Assembly (NCBI RefSeq): GCF_003555545.1
Contig: NZ_CP032157.1
Span: forward strand, 4,840,546 to 4,904,545
Length of the DNA stretch: 64,000 nucleotides
Source: Paraflavitalea soli
GTDB taxonomy: Bacteria; Bacteroidota; Bacteroidia; Chitinophagales; Chitinophagaceae
Direction of reading: 5' to 3'
Below, piece by piece: positions 18,679 through 27,132 of this stretch (position 1 is its first letter; every line of letters begins with the position of its first letter). The notes under the pieces are model-generated. The model had not been told where the DNA came from and ran no database searches. It saw only the letters and a list, made by a program, of their open reading frames with translations. The position numbers and the translations under genes are program-made.

Positions 18679-19632
18679 ATGAACAACTTAAAAATAGCCA
18701 CCGCACAATTTGAAAATAAAAGCGGCGACAAAGCATACAACCTTTCTGTCATTGATCAACTTGCTGCAAAAGCAGCATCACAAGGCGCTCAGGCAGTAGC
18801 TTTTCATGAATGTTCCATCACCGGCTATACTTTTGCCCGCCAGCTTTCCAAAGAACAAATGCTGGCCATTGCAGAACCCATACCAGATGGGGAGAGCATT
18901 AAAGCATTGCAGGCCATCGCCGCCAAACATAATATAGCCATCCTGGCCGGCCTGTTTGAAAAAGACGATCAGGACAACCTGTTCAAAGCCTATGTATGCG
19001 TTGATAAGAATGGACTGATTGCCAAATACAGGAAACTACATCCCTTTATCAATCCTTACCTCACACCGGGCGACCAATACTGTGTATTTGACCTCTACGG
19101 CTGGAAATGCGGTATCCTCATCTGCTACGACAACAATATCGTTGAAAACGTAAGAGCTACCCGACTGCTGGGTGCCCAGGTGATCTTTATGCCGCATGTA
19201 ACCATGTGTACTCCCTCCACCCGTCCCGGCGCAGGTTTTGTATCGCCCTCCCTTTGGGAGAACCGCGAAGCAGACCCCACTTCCCTGCGTCTCGAATTTG
19301 ATGGCATGAAAGGACGCGACTGGCTCATGAAATGGTTACCCGCACGCGCTTATGACAATGCCATATATGCTGTTTTCTCCAACCCTATCGGCATGGATGA
19401 TGACCAGCTAAAGAACGGCTGCTCCATGATCATTGATCCTTTTGGCGATGTCATTGCAGAATGCCGCACCCTGGGCGATGATATCATCACCGCCACCCTC
19501 ACCCCTGAAAAACTCACCCAGGCAGGCGGCCACCGTTATATCAAAGCCCGCCGGCCTGAATTATACCGCGATATTATCGGCCAGGAGCATCTATCGGAGC
19601 AAAAAGTGGTATGGCTGGATGACAAAGTTTAA
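18679..19632 (+). CDS. Nitrilase-superfamily carbon-nitrogen hydrolase
   Basis: 317 residues. The Glu-Lys-Cys triad is intact: Glu44 in FHECSITGY, Lys119 in KYRKLHPF and Cys149 in ILICYDNN. The family cleaves C-N bonds in amides, nitriles or carbamoyl compounds in the cytoplasm. The sequence resembles the aliphatic amidase/carbamoylputrescine amidase-like branches, but the substrate cannot be fixed. It sits 21 bases after a GNAT gene and 48 before a membrane protein. Confidence 0.88.
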   Translation: MNNLKIATAQFENKSGDKAYNLSVIDQLAAKAASQGAQAVAFHECSITGYTFARQLSKEQMLAIAEPIPDGESIKALQAIAAKHNIAILAGLFEKDDQDNLFKAYVCVDKNGLIAKYRKLHPFINPYLTPGDQYCVFDLYGWKCGILICYDNNIVENVRATRLLGAQVIFMPHVTMCTPSTRPGAGFVSPSLWENREADPTSLRLEFDGMKGRDWLMKWLPARAYDNAIYAVFSNPIGMDDDQLKNGCSMIIDPFGDVIAECRTLGDDIITATLTPEKLTQAGGHRYIKARRPELYRDIIGQEHLSEQKVVWLDDKV

Positions 19633-19680
19633 TACGTATCCCCTTGCCTGCTTTTACCGATTGCCGTACCTTCATTGCCG

Positions 19681-20598
19681 ATGAGAAGGCCATTTTTCCA
19701 TGCCATAACCCGGTTTATTTTCTTTGGTAATTATTTCTATGGCATCTGTGCCGTGGCACTTTCCATGGAAGCCTCTCTGCAACAGCAGTATCCTCTCAAT
19801 AGCCTGTTGTATTACACCATTGTTTTCTGTGCTACCATTCTTTATTATACCAGGGCCTATATTACGGAGGTAACCGTGGAGACCACCAACAAAAGGACCA
19901 ACTGGTACATACAGTTTAAACGTTGGATATTCTTCTCCCAGATCATGCTCACCATCATTGTGGCAGTATGCAGCAGTATCTTTCTGTACCACAACTGGAC
20001 GCACCTGCGCTGGCAGCCCTGGTTAACCTGGATACTGATCATCATTTTCCCGGCAACGGCCGCCCTGTATTATGGCTTTAACCATCCCAGGCTCGGCAGG
20101 TTCAGCCTGCGCAAGTCGGGCTGGTTAAAACCCTTTGTGATCGGCTTTTCCTGGGCCGGGCTCGTCACTGTTTATCCCGTCTTGTGTTACAGCATTGAGC
20201 AAGGACTCGTCTTTCAACCTTCCCTCATAGGTTTGTTCCTCTTTATCAAGAACTTCATGTTCATCACCGTTCTGTGTATCATGTTTGATATCAAGGACTA
20301 TGCAGTAGATTACAACTACCAGCTCAAAACATTTGTAGTGAAGGTAGGCCTGCGCAAGACCATCTTCTATATCCTCATCCCCCTGTGTGTAATTGGCCTG
20401 GTCAGCTTCATCGCATTTGCCATCGCCCGCCATTTTCACATTATGAAAATAGCGCTCAACCTCATCCCCTTCATATCCCTCATTGCAGTCGCCTGGTCTA
20501 TGCACCGGCGAAGACCCATTCTCTACTACCTTTTTATCATTGACGGCCTCATGCTGGTCAAAGCATTGTGTGGCTCCGTGGCCATGATCTTTTTTTAG
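19681..20598 (+). CDS. Polytopic membrane protein, UbiA-prenyltransferase-like
   Basis: 305 residues with about eight hydrophobic segments. The segment MFDIKDYAVDYNYQLKT has the D-x2-D-x3-D-x6-T spacing of the second Asp-rich motif of UbiA prenyltransferases. The first Asp-rich motif (NxxxDxxxD) is not seen; its expected place reads YYTRAYITEV. It may be a diverged or inactive UbiA relative. ATG 19681 is preferred to a TTG six bases earlier. The neighbours do not indicate a quinone pathway. Confidence 0.55.
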   Translation: MRRPFFHAITRFIFFGNYFYGICAVALSMEASLQQQYPLNSLLYYTIVFCATILYYTRAYITEVTVETTNKRTNWYIQFKRWIFFSQIMLTIIVAVCSSIFLYHNWTHLRWQPWLTWILIIIFPATAALYYGFNHPRLGRFSLRKSGWLKPFVIGFSWAGLVTVYPVLCYSIEQGLVFQPSLIGLFLFIKNFMFITVLCIMFDIKDYAVDYNYQLKTFVVKVGLRKTIFYILIPLCVIGLVSFIAFAIARHFHIMKIALNLIPFISLIAVAWSMHRRRPILYYLFIIDGLMLVKALCGSVAMIFF

Positions 20599-20666
20599 CA
20601 TAGATCAAATGATGGAGTGCAAAGCAACGGCCGGGTAAGGAACACTGTCAGCATTAAAACATCTTT

Positions 20667-21083
20667 ATGAAACGGTATACTACCCACGCTGCCTGGCTTT
20701 TCATAGCCAGCCTGGTCTTTATTGCCTGTTCCAAAAATGGTTCCCGCCAACCGGAACTGACCGGTACCTGGAATTGGACGCTTACCAACGGGGGCATTGC
20801 TCCCATGCAGTCTACACCAGCTTCCACAGGCATCAGGAAGAGCTTAATAATTAACAGCGACAAGACCTTCAAAGTATATATAAACGATACCCTTCGTCTC
20901 ACAGGAACTTATACCACAGAAACAGGAAGATGCATTCATGACCATACCAACAAACAGTTCTATAACTTTTCAAACTATATGTTTGCCTGCACGATAGAAA
21001 AGTTGACGGCCGATTCACTGATATTCGCAGAAGAAGCCTATGATGGATTAGGTTATTATTATACCAGGGTGTCTGGTAATTAA
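20667..21083 (+). CDS. Small lipoprotein, lipocalin-like
   Basis: 138 residues. A lipoprotein signal peptide ends at VFIACSKNG (Cys about 21). The mature part begins with ELTGTWNWT, continues with KSLIINSDKTFKVYINDTLRLTGTYT, and ends ADSLIFAEEAYDGLGYYYTRV, a pattern of short strands seen in lipocalin-like Bacteroidota lipoproteins. It is presumably anchored in the outer or inner membrane. Function unknown. It stands alone. Confidence 0.65.
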   Translation: MKRYTTHAAWLFIASLVFIACSKNGSRQPELTGTWNWTLTNGGIAPMQSTPASTGIRKSLIINSDKTFKVYINDTLRLTGTYTTETGRCIHDHTNKQFYNFSNYMFACTIEKLTADSLIFAEEAYDGLGYYYTRVSGN

Positions 21084-21236
21084 TAATCAGCCCAATTAAC
21101 CCACCCGGTAAACAGTAAATTTGACATTTATTTTAATCCATTAACAAACAATATCTTATACCGTAATTTCCGCAGTTTCACTAAGTAAGAACCCGTAAGA
21201 ACCTGCACAATATTTCCGGTATTGATAACCGCCGAT

Positions 21237-21244
21237 TATCTTTG
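21237..21244 (+). promoter_or_regulatory. -7 promoter box of the membrane HTH regulator
   Basis: TATCTTTG is a full match to TAnnTTTG and lies 80 bases before ATG 21325. A TTG at 21222-21224 is too close to be the -33 element. Confidence 0.45.
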
Positions 21245-21324
21245 TGTACAGTTACCCCTAAGTTCACAACAAGCCGGTGGCACCGGCTTTGCTTACGGAG
21301 TACCCTAATGATAGTTCTACAACC

Positions 21325-21939
21325 ATGAGTCTTGGAAACAAAGTATTAAGTGCCAGGAAGAGTAAAGGCCTTACGCAGGAACAACTGGCAGAGAGAGCAA
21401 CGATCACCGTACGCACTGTTCAACGCATTGAAAGCAATGACAGCATCCCCCGTGATTATACCCTCAAAGCCATCGCTGCGGCGCTTAACATGCCTTTGGA
21501 AGAGTTCATTTCTGTAAGAACATGCCTCAGGGTCAGCAATGAACCCACCTTTTTACAAGAAGGCCGCCCGGCCGAACGCCAGGAAAGCTGCCACTTTCTC
21601 CAGCTACTCAACCTGTCTGCCTTTGCTTATCTCGTAGTGCCTTTTATACATTTCCTTATTCCCATCTTCCTGTTGAAGAAAAGAAAAGAAAAGGATAATA
21701 CCCTCCAAACCACTGGTCAGCGCATCATTCGCCAACAGATCTGGTGGACCGTCAGCACCCATTTTCTCCTCCTGTTAACCCTCATTTATAACCTGGTACA
21801 AGCCACCTGGTTCGAAAAAACCAACCTGCTCAACTACCTCTGGATCTTTGCAGGCATGTATGTACTCAACGCTTTCATCATCTTCTTTACCGCATTAAAG
21901 ATCAGGCATACCAGCCGGGCCTCCTATATAAATAACTGA
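21325..21939 (+). CDS. XRE-type HTH regulator fused to a membrane domain (DUF4870-like)
   Basis: 204 residues. Residues about 5-63 form an HTH_3 domain (NKVLSARKSKGLTQEQLAE, TVRTVQRIES). After a linker, the C-terminal half has about three transmembrane segments, with FIHFLIPIFLLKKRKEK and RIIRQQIWWTVSTHFLLLL resembling DUF4870. This makes a membrane-tethered DNA-binding protein. ATG 21325 begins exactly at the HTH; the upstream in-frame TTG at 21277 adds no conserved sequence. The target genes are unknown. Confidence 0.78.
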   Translation: MSLGNKVLSARKSKGLTQEQLAERATITVRTVQRIESNDSIPRDYTLKAIAAALNMPLEEFISVRTCLRVSNEPTFLQEGRPAERQESCHFLQLLNLSAFAYLVVPFIHFLIPIFLLKKRKEKDNTLQTTGQRIIRQQIWWTVSTHFLLLLTLIYNLVQATWFEKTNLLNYLWIFAGMYVLNAFIIFFTALKIRHTSRASYINN

Positions 21940-22025
21940 TTATCATATAATGTCGGGCAAGTGTCGGGTCAATGACAGGCAGGTGTCGGCAGCTTTAAGG
22001 CGTCCATGAGGGTATCTTACACCTC

Positions 22026-22979
22026 ATGAAAAAACAGTTATTACCCACCTGCCTGCTATTCCTTTTTCTATTCCAGTATACCCGGGCCCAGGTGCCTCCA
22101 CCCATTCCGGCCAATCAATTGATATTCCCGGCAGGCACCCATATCCTGCCCCTCCAATGGAAAGGCGACAGCCTGCACAGCCAATGGGAGCCCCAGGCAG
22201 GCCTCCTGATCCCTGTTACCATTCCCGGCTGTCCCAAAACATGGTATATGCAGTTTGATACCGGCTCCCCCTATTCACTTTTTTATGGGGATAAGCTGCA
22301 GGCCATCTACCGGCGCTACCCATCTATGGCCAACCTTCGGCAAGTGGGCGATACCCTGACCAACTTTTCCTTTAAAGCCGGCCCCCTCCCCATCACCGCC
22401 AGGCAAATAGCCGTACAGTCATTCGACAGCAGTGGCATTGACTGGAGCAATAAACATAGCCTTCCCATTATTGGTACCCTGGGTACTGACCTGATTGACA
22501 ATAAGGCCGTAGCCATCGATTATCGCCGCAAACAGTTGATCATAAGCGATAGCCTGCCTGTTGCTTACAGGAAAGCTCCGCCTGTCAGTTTCACCTACGC
22601 CATGCGCCGTATTTTATTGCCTGCCGTTATCAGGGGCCAAAAGACGATCCTGTATTTTGATTCCGGCTCCAGCGCTTTCGAACTGCTCACAAACAAAGCC
22701 ACCTGCCTGCAACTGGCCATTGATACGGCTGCAGTTATTCAATATCCCGTACAGTCATGGGGTAAAACCTTAATAGCCAATACAGTCGCTACCAACGACA
22801 GCATCACCCTGGCAGGCAAAGCCATACCCATCCGCCGCATCACCTGGGTAGAAGGCGTTAATGACTCACAGGTAAGCCAGATGATGAAAATGGGAATAGG
22901 GGGCATGACTGGCAACAAGTTGTTTTTACACAATATATTGGTGTTGGATACACGCAGCAGGCAATTCAGGCTGTTTTGA
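22026..22979 (+). CDS. Secreted two-lobed aspartyl protease-like protein
   Basis: 317 residues. A signal peptide occupies about 1-21 (FLFLFQYTRAQ). Two retropepsin/pepsin-type active-site motifs are visible: FDTGSPYSLF with Asp78 and FDSGSSAFEL with Asp212. After the first comes IIGTLGTDLIDNKAVAIDYRRKQLII, the usual second strand block of such domains. Two motifs about 135 residues apart in one chain suggest a bilobed enzyme of pepsin-like architecture, or a tandem retropepsin fold. Activity is inferred, not shown. An imperfect -7 box sits just before the ATG. Confidence 0.72.
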   Translation: MKKQLLPTCLLFLFLFQYTRAQVPPPIPANQLIFPAGTHILPLQWKGDSLHSQWEPQAGLLIPVTIPGCPKTWYMQFDTGSPYSLFYGDKLQAIYRRYPSMANLRQVGDTLTNFSFKAGPLPITARQIAVQSFDSSGIDWSNKHSLPIIGTLGTDLIDNKAVAIDYRRKQLIISDSLPVAYRKAPPVSFTYAMRRILLPAVIRGQKTILYFDSGSSAFELLTNKATCLQLAIDTAAVIQYPVQSWGKTLIANTVATNDSITLAGKAIPIRRITWVEGVNDSQVSQMMKMGIGGMTGNKLFLHNILVLDTRSRQFRLF

Positions 22980-23036
22980 TGGGCAGGGCCATACAGGCAT
23001 CAATCAAATTCAGTATATTTAAGCAAAGACAGTCAC

Positions 23037-23717
23037 ATGAGAAAGATAACTGCAGCGTTCTCCCTGCTGATAATAACTGCGTTTGCACAAGCCCAGGGTT
23101 TGGGCAGCGATGCCAGGTCAGCTGGCCGCCCTGTAGCCATGAGCCGCTTACCGGATATCCCCGACGATGAAACAGTGCGCATCAAATTCCTGAACCAGGA
23201 ATGGGCACCCGGTAAGGTGACCTTTAAAAATGGCGCCCCCGACATGAAAGTGCCCCTCCTCTTTGATGAATTTGGAGAGAAGTTGTATTACCTGCAGGGT
23301 GGTACCACCATGGAATTCAACAATCCCATCGCTTCCTTCAAAATACTGCTGCTCATAAAAGGTGATAGCACTTATGTTACTTTCAGGAATGGGTTTGCGC
23401 CCATTCATAAAAACACCGGAGAAACATTTTACCAGGTGGTGGTTGATGGGAAATTTCAATTGCTGAAATGCAAGGCTAAGACCATCGCTCTTTACAAAGA
23501 CGAAGTACCGGAGGAACAGCGGAAGGAATCCATTAAAGAATTGATGTATGCCGTATTTCCTGATGGGCAAATAGTGATCATCAAAAAAGACAAGGACTAT
23601 CTCTACAACCTTCCGAAATACGGGGATACCATCCGGCAGTTGGCTGAGTCCAAAAAACTGAAGCTAAAGCAGGAAAAGGATATCGTAGAACTATTTGAAT
23701 ACCTCAATGAACAATAA
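23037..23717 (+). CDS. Secreted protein of unknown function
   Basis: 226 residues. A signal peptide (about 1-20, LLIITAFAQAQ) is clear. The mature protein contains repeating beta-rich stretches (VRIKFLNQEWAPGKVTFKNG, VTFRNGFAPIHKNTGETFYQVVVDGKFQLLKCK) and a Lys-rich C-terminus (KKLKLKQEKDIVELFEYLNEQ). No family is recognised. It follows the protease-like gene by 57 bases, so co-expression is possible. Confidence 0.6.
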   Translation: MRKITAAFSLLIITAFAQAQGLGSDARSAGRPVAMSRLPDIPDDETVRIKFLNQEWAPGKVTFKNGAPDMKVPLLFDEFGEKLYYLQGGTTMEFNNPIASFKILLLIKGDSTYVTFRNGFAPIHKNTGETFYQVVVDGKFQLLKCKAKTIALYKDEVPEEQRKESIKELMYAVFPDGQIVIIKKDKDYLYNLPKYGDTIRQLAESKKLKLKQEKDIVELFEYLNEQ

Positions 23718-23837
23718 TACTGCCCAACAACTTCCCCAACTACACCTTTATTGAGTTAACAAATAAGTAGACATTTTGTAAATCAGTAATACCTGCTGCT
23801 GGCATCTCTTATGCATATACCGTTCTAAACATTCGTT

Positions 23838-24350
23838 ATGGGCGATATACAAAACCTCAGCGATAAGGATGCTATTAAGAAAATGCAGGAGCTGGGCAGC
23901 GGAGAAACCTGCCTCTTTTGCACATTTGGAGAAGGGGAGGACGAAGACCTGCAATTCAGGCCTATGAGTACGTTGGCTATTGATGATAATGGCCATTGCT
24001 GGTTTTTCAGTGACCGGCGAAGTGCTAAAGACGAACAGATCGATGAGTATAATAAAGTATACCTCCTTTATTCCAACCCCGGCAAGCAAAACTATATGGC
24101 TATTGAGGGAAGTGCTATCGTGTCACGCGATCAGGCGAAGATCGATGAGTTATGGAACCCGATAGCCAAAGCCTGGTTTAAAGACGGCAAAGACGATCCA
24201 TATATCAGTGTGATCGAAGTCACACCACACAAAGCACACTACTGGGATACCAAACACGGTAAAATGATCTCTTTCCTGAAAATACTGGCTGCTGCGGTAA
24301 CCGGCAAAACCATGGATGATGGCGTGGAAGGAAAACTACAGGTGCCATAA
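23838..24350 (+). CDS. Pyridoxamine 5'-phosphate oxidase-like (general stress protein 26-type) protein
   Basis: 170 residues. The split-barrel flavin-binding pattern is visible: FRPMSTLAIDDNGHCWFFSDRRSAK, VYLLYSNPGKQNYMAIEGSAIVSRDQAK, and VIEVTPHKAHYWDTKHGKM. Members bind FMN, FAD or F420 and are often stress-induced. There is no signal peptide, so it is cytoplasmic. It stands alone. Confidence 0.82.
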   Translation: MGDIQNLSDKDAIKKMQELGSGETCLFCTFGEGEDEDLQFRPMSTLAIDDNGHCWFFSDRRSAKDEQIDEYNKVYLLYSNPGKQNYMAIEGSAIVSRDQAKIDELWNPIAKAWFKDGKDDPYISVIEVTPHKAHYWDTKHGKMISFLKILAAAVTGKTMDDGVEGKLQVP

Positions 24351-24451
24351 AGTACTGATCCATACTTCTTTTTCATCATTCCACGCAACACATATAACCA
24401 AATCAGTACAGTCAACGTATTTTGTGAACACATCACTAAATCATAAAATAC

Positions 24452-25186
24452 ATGACCGGAAAATATGTAGCTGTATTGACCTTATTATTATTGATTTCGC
24501 TCGGATTATCCGCTAGCGTGACCGACACTTTCTACATTAAAGATGCCGCCCAAAAGCTCCTTCCCTCCGAAAGGAAGTACCTGCAATACACCGAGACCAG
24601 GGATGGGCTGATCCAATTTGGTTCCATACTGACCCGCTCGATCCAAAAAACCAAATATGGTCCACAGGATGTCTTCCTGGTGATACAAACCTATCAAGGC
24701 CCCAAAGACATTAACAGAGATTCCAGCTATTGTGATCTGCATACTCTACTTCCTCTGGCCTATCACACCAACATACAATCAGACCAATACCAGGAAAAGG
24801 TCATATTCTCCAATGGCAAAATAGATAATACCATTACCTTTAGGGACAGCACACAGCAGTTTACAAAACCTGCTACTGGTTTTTACAATAGTGTAACAAC
24901 CGATGAATTGATCACCCTGCTGCCCTTACAGGAAAAGAAGCAGTTTATTTTTAAGAATGTAAATACCGGCTTACACTATTTTGAATATGCCACAGTGGTA
25001 GAAGTGGAAGGAAAAGAAGAGATCAATTTACCGGCATCGGGGAAAGCGATGTGCTGGAGATTGCGCGTAACCACCGGAAGTACTTACACCATTCAATGGT
25101 ACACTATCAAAGGGCAGCAGCAGTTAAAGAAAAAGTTCATTCTTAAAAACGGCAATGCATTTATCAGGGTGGCCATGATAGCCTGA
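24452..25186 (+). CDS. Secreted protein of unknown function
   Basis: 244 residues. A signal peptide covers about 1-21 (LTLLLLISLGLSAS). The rest is beta-rich with no recognised domain: LTRSIQKTKYGPQDVFLVIQTYQ, QEKVIFSNGKIDNTITFRDSTQ, and LHYFEYATVVEVEGKEEINLP. It precedes the NUDIX gene by 25 bases on the same strand. Confidence 0.58.
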   Translation: MTGKYVAVLTLLLLISLGLSASVTDTFYIKDAAQKLLPSERKYLQYTETRDGLIQFGSILTRSIQKTKYGPQDVFLVIQTYQGPKDINRDSSYCDLHTLLPLAYHTNIQSDQYQEKVIFSNGKIDNTITFRDSTQQFTKPATGFYNSVTTDELITLLPLQEKKQFIFKNVNTGLHYFEYATVVEVEGKEEINLPASGKAMCWRLRVTTGSTYTIQWYTIKGQQQLKKKFILKNGNAFIRVAMIA

Positions 25187-25211
25187 TAAAGGCACTCAAA
25201 ATCATTGGTCT

Positions 25212-25652
25212 ATGCAACCCAGGAAAGAAATATTACCGGCAGTTGCCGCCATAATTTTCAACAACAAAGGAGAGGTACTATTACAGCGCCGCAGGGATGT
25301 AGGCACCTGGGGTGTTATATCGGGCCATGTGGAATTTGGAGAAAGTGTAACAGAGGCCATCCTCCGCGAAGTACAGGAAGAAACAGACACCACAGCTTCC
25401 ATTAAAAGGCTGATAGGTATTTATTCATCCCCCCTGTCACAAACCTATCAATACACCGGCAGAACCGTTCAATACGTAACCTCTTACTTTGAGGTCGATC
25501 TATTAGCAGATATTCCTCCCCATTTCTCCAATGAAGAAACGGCCGAGCTCCGTTACTTTCCAACCGATGCCATTCCGGCAGAACTGGCCCTGGTAAATCC
25601 CTATTGGCTACAGGATGCGATGAATACCCAGGCTGGCCCTTTTATGCGCTGA
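25212..25652 (+). CDS. NUDIX hydrolase
   Basis: 146 residues. The Nudix box begins GHVEFGESVTEAILREVQEE (x5 and x7 spacings correct); the usual Gly after EE-x is Asp here. The family hydrolyses nucleoside diphosphates linked to another moiety; the substrate is unknown. It is cytoplasmic and ends about 100 bases before a hairpin that terminates the convergent amidohydrolase operon. Confidence 0.88.
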   Translation: MQPRKEILPAVAAIIFNNKGEVLLQRRRDVGTWGVISGHVEFGESVTEAILREVQEETDTTASIKRLIGIYSSPLSQTYQYTGRTVQYVTSYFEVDLLADIPPHFSNEETAELRYFPTDAIPAELALVNPYWLQDAMNTQAGPFMR

Positions 25653-25686
25653 GCCTCAATGTCAGAGTTTACCCCGCTCTGCAGGG

Positions 25687-25731
25687 CTGAGCCTGTCGAA
25701 GCCATCTTAATACACCCTTCGACAAGCTCAG
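25687..25731. repeat. Inverted repeat CTGAGCCTGTCGAAG / CTTCGACAAGCTCAG
   Basis: Arms 25687-25701 and 25717-25731 pair with one mismatch around a 15-base loop. A partial copy of the left arm (CAGCCTGTCGAAGGG) is found at 36224-36238. Sequences of this kind are dispersed in many bacterial genomes. Confidence 0.75.
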
Positions 25732-25752
25732 GGTGACATACTAAAAACAAAA

Positions 25753-25780
25753 AGGGTGAGCCGCTTAAGCAGCCCACCCT
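25753..25780 (-). terminator. Terminator of the amidohydrolase operon; member of the GGTGRGYCGCCCT hairpin family
   Basis: A 14-bp stem with two mismatches centres on TTAA. Read on the minus strand it is followed by a T-rich tract (complement of ACAAAAA), which suits termination of the gene ending at 25801. It is one of five related hairpins in this window. Confidence 0.75.
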
Positions 25781-25800
25781 GTCATAGAGAACGGATTAAC

Positions 25801-27111
25801 TTATTTTAATCCATATTTGTACTTGTAGCGCTCGTACAATTGCTTGTGCTTGTCCGTAAGGTTTAATTCACGGCCCTGGATGAATGCCTGCAGAATGATA
25901 TTGCTGCGCATATCCAGCAGATCACCATCACATACCAGCAGGTTAGCATCTTTACCGGTTTCAATAGAACCGGTTTTTTCAGCTACCCCTAATATTTTGG
26001 CCGCATTGAGTGACACAGCTGCCAAGGCCTCCTCTTTGGTCAGTCCATAAGCTGCCGCGGTACCGGCATTAAAAGCCAGGTTACGCTGACGGGTATTGCC
26101 ATCATCATCATTGATAGCAAACAACACACCAGCTTTTTGCAAAGCAGCCGGCGTCTTATAAGGTTGGTCAACATCGTCATCCACCATCGTGGGCAAATTG
26201 TGCATCTGATCCAGGACTACCGCAATATTATTTTGCTTCAGCAGATCAGCGATCTGGTAGCTTTCAGAGCCACCTACAATCACCACATCAAACCCAAATT
26301 CCTTCGCAAAGTCAATAGCGATCAGCATTTCCTTTACAATGTTGCAATGCACAAAGAATTTCTGCTTTTTGCTGAATAATCCTTTAACCGCTTCATACTT
26401 TAAATTGGTTTCTTCATGCGTTCCTTCCTGGTAGTATGCTTTGGCTTCCCGGAAAAATACTTTTACGTTTTCTACCTGGTCCAGGGCACGCTTCACAGGA
26501 TCACCGGTAGGTTGCTGACCTCCAAAACGGCCAAAACCACCCCGGCCGCCGCCACGCAACATCAGCGAAGGCATGCGGAAGTGTATACCATTATCTGCTA
26601 AGTAGCTGGCATCTTCCCAATTCCACGCATCCAGCTGCACCACCGAAGAGCTGCCGGACAGGATACCGCCATCGGGTGTTATATTGGCCAGCAGGATACC
26701 ATTGTTGCGCAAAGTATTTGTCACCTTTGAATCCGTATTGTAAGCAACCAGCGACCGGATATTGGGGTTCATCTGCCCCAACTCCGTATCATCGTTCGTA
26801 GCCCGTACACTGCCTACCTCTACCAGGCCAACATTGGACTGCGATAAAATAAGACCGGGATAAATATGCTTGCCTTTGCAGTCAATGACTTTCACATCGG
26901 CAATAGCAGCCGTAGGGCGAACGTCCACGATCTTGCCCTTGGAAAACAAGACCATGCCATTTTCGATCACTTGTCCGTTACCCACATGCACCGTAGCATT
27001 GGTGAGTGCAATAGTTTGTGCCTGCGCGGGAGCAGGATATACCGTTTCCTGTGCGGAAACACTGGTAACGATCCAGCTGCCCATTAATATCGTGAAGAAT
27101 ATTCTTTTCAT
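25801..27111 (-). CDS. Secreted amidohydrolase-family protein with a degenerate metal site
   Basis: 436 residues. A signal peptide spans about 1-20 (GSWIVTSVSAQ). The amidohydrolase fold is evident from the beta-sandwich start (IALTNATVHVGNGQVIENG), GKHIYPGLI, and the C-terminal GLTKEEALAAVSLNAAKILGV..GSIETGKDANLLV. The first metal ligand pair HxH is replaced by Gln91-Ser-Asn93, so the enzyme may be inactive or use another mechanism. It follows the 1,025-residue paralogue by 21 bases in one operon and may form a complex with it. The hydrolysed bond, if any, is unknown. Confidence 0.82.
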   Translation of the reverse strand: MKRIFFTILMGSWIVTSVSAQETVYPAPAQAQTIALTNATVHVGNGQVIENGMVLFSKGKIVDVRPTAAIADVKVIDCKGKHIYPGLILSQSNVGLVEVGSVRATNDDTELGQMNPNIRSLVAYNTDSKVTNTLRNNGILLANITPDGGILSGSSSVVQLDAWNWEDASYLADNGIHFRMPSLMLRGGGRGGFGRFGGQQPTGDPVKRALDQVENVKVFFREAKAYYQEGTHEETNLKYEAVKGLFSKKQKFFVHCNIVKEMLIAIDFAKEFGFDVVIVGGSESYQIADLLKQNNIAVVLDQMHNLPTMVDDDVDQPYKTPAALQKAGVLFAINDDDGNTRQRNLAFNAGTAAAYGLTKEEALAAVSLNAAKILGVAEKTGSIETGKDANLLVCDGDLLDMRSNIILQAFIQGRELNLTDKHKQLYERYKYKYGLK

Positions 27112-27132
27112 AATTCAGTTCGTTTACAGGGA

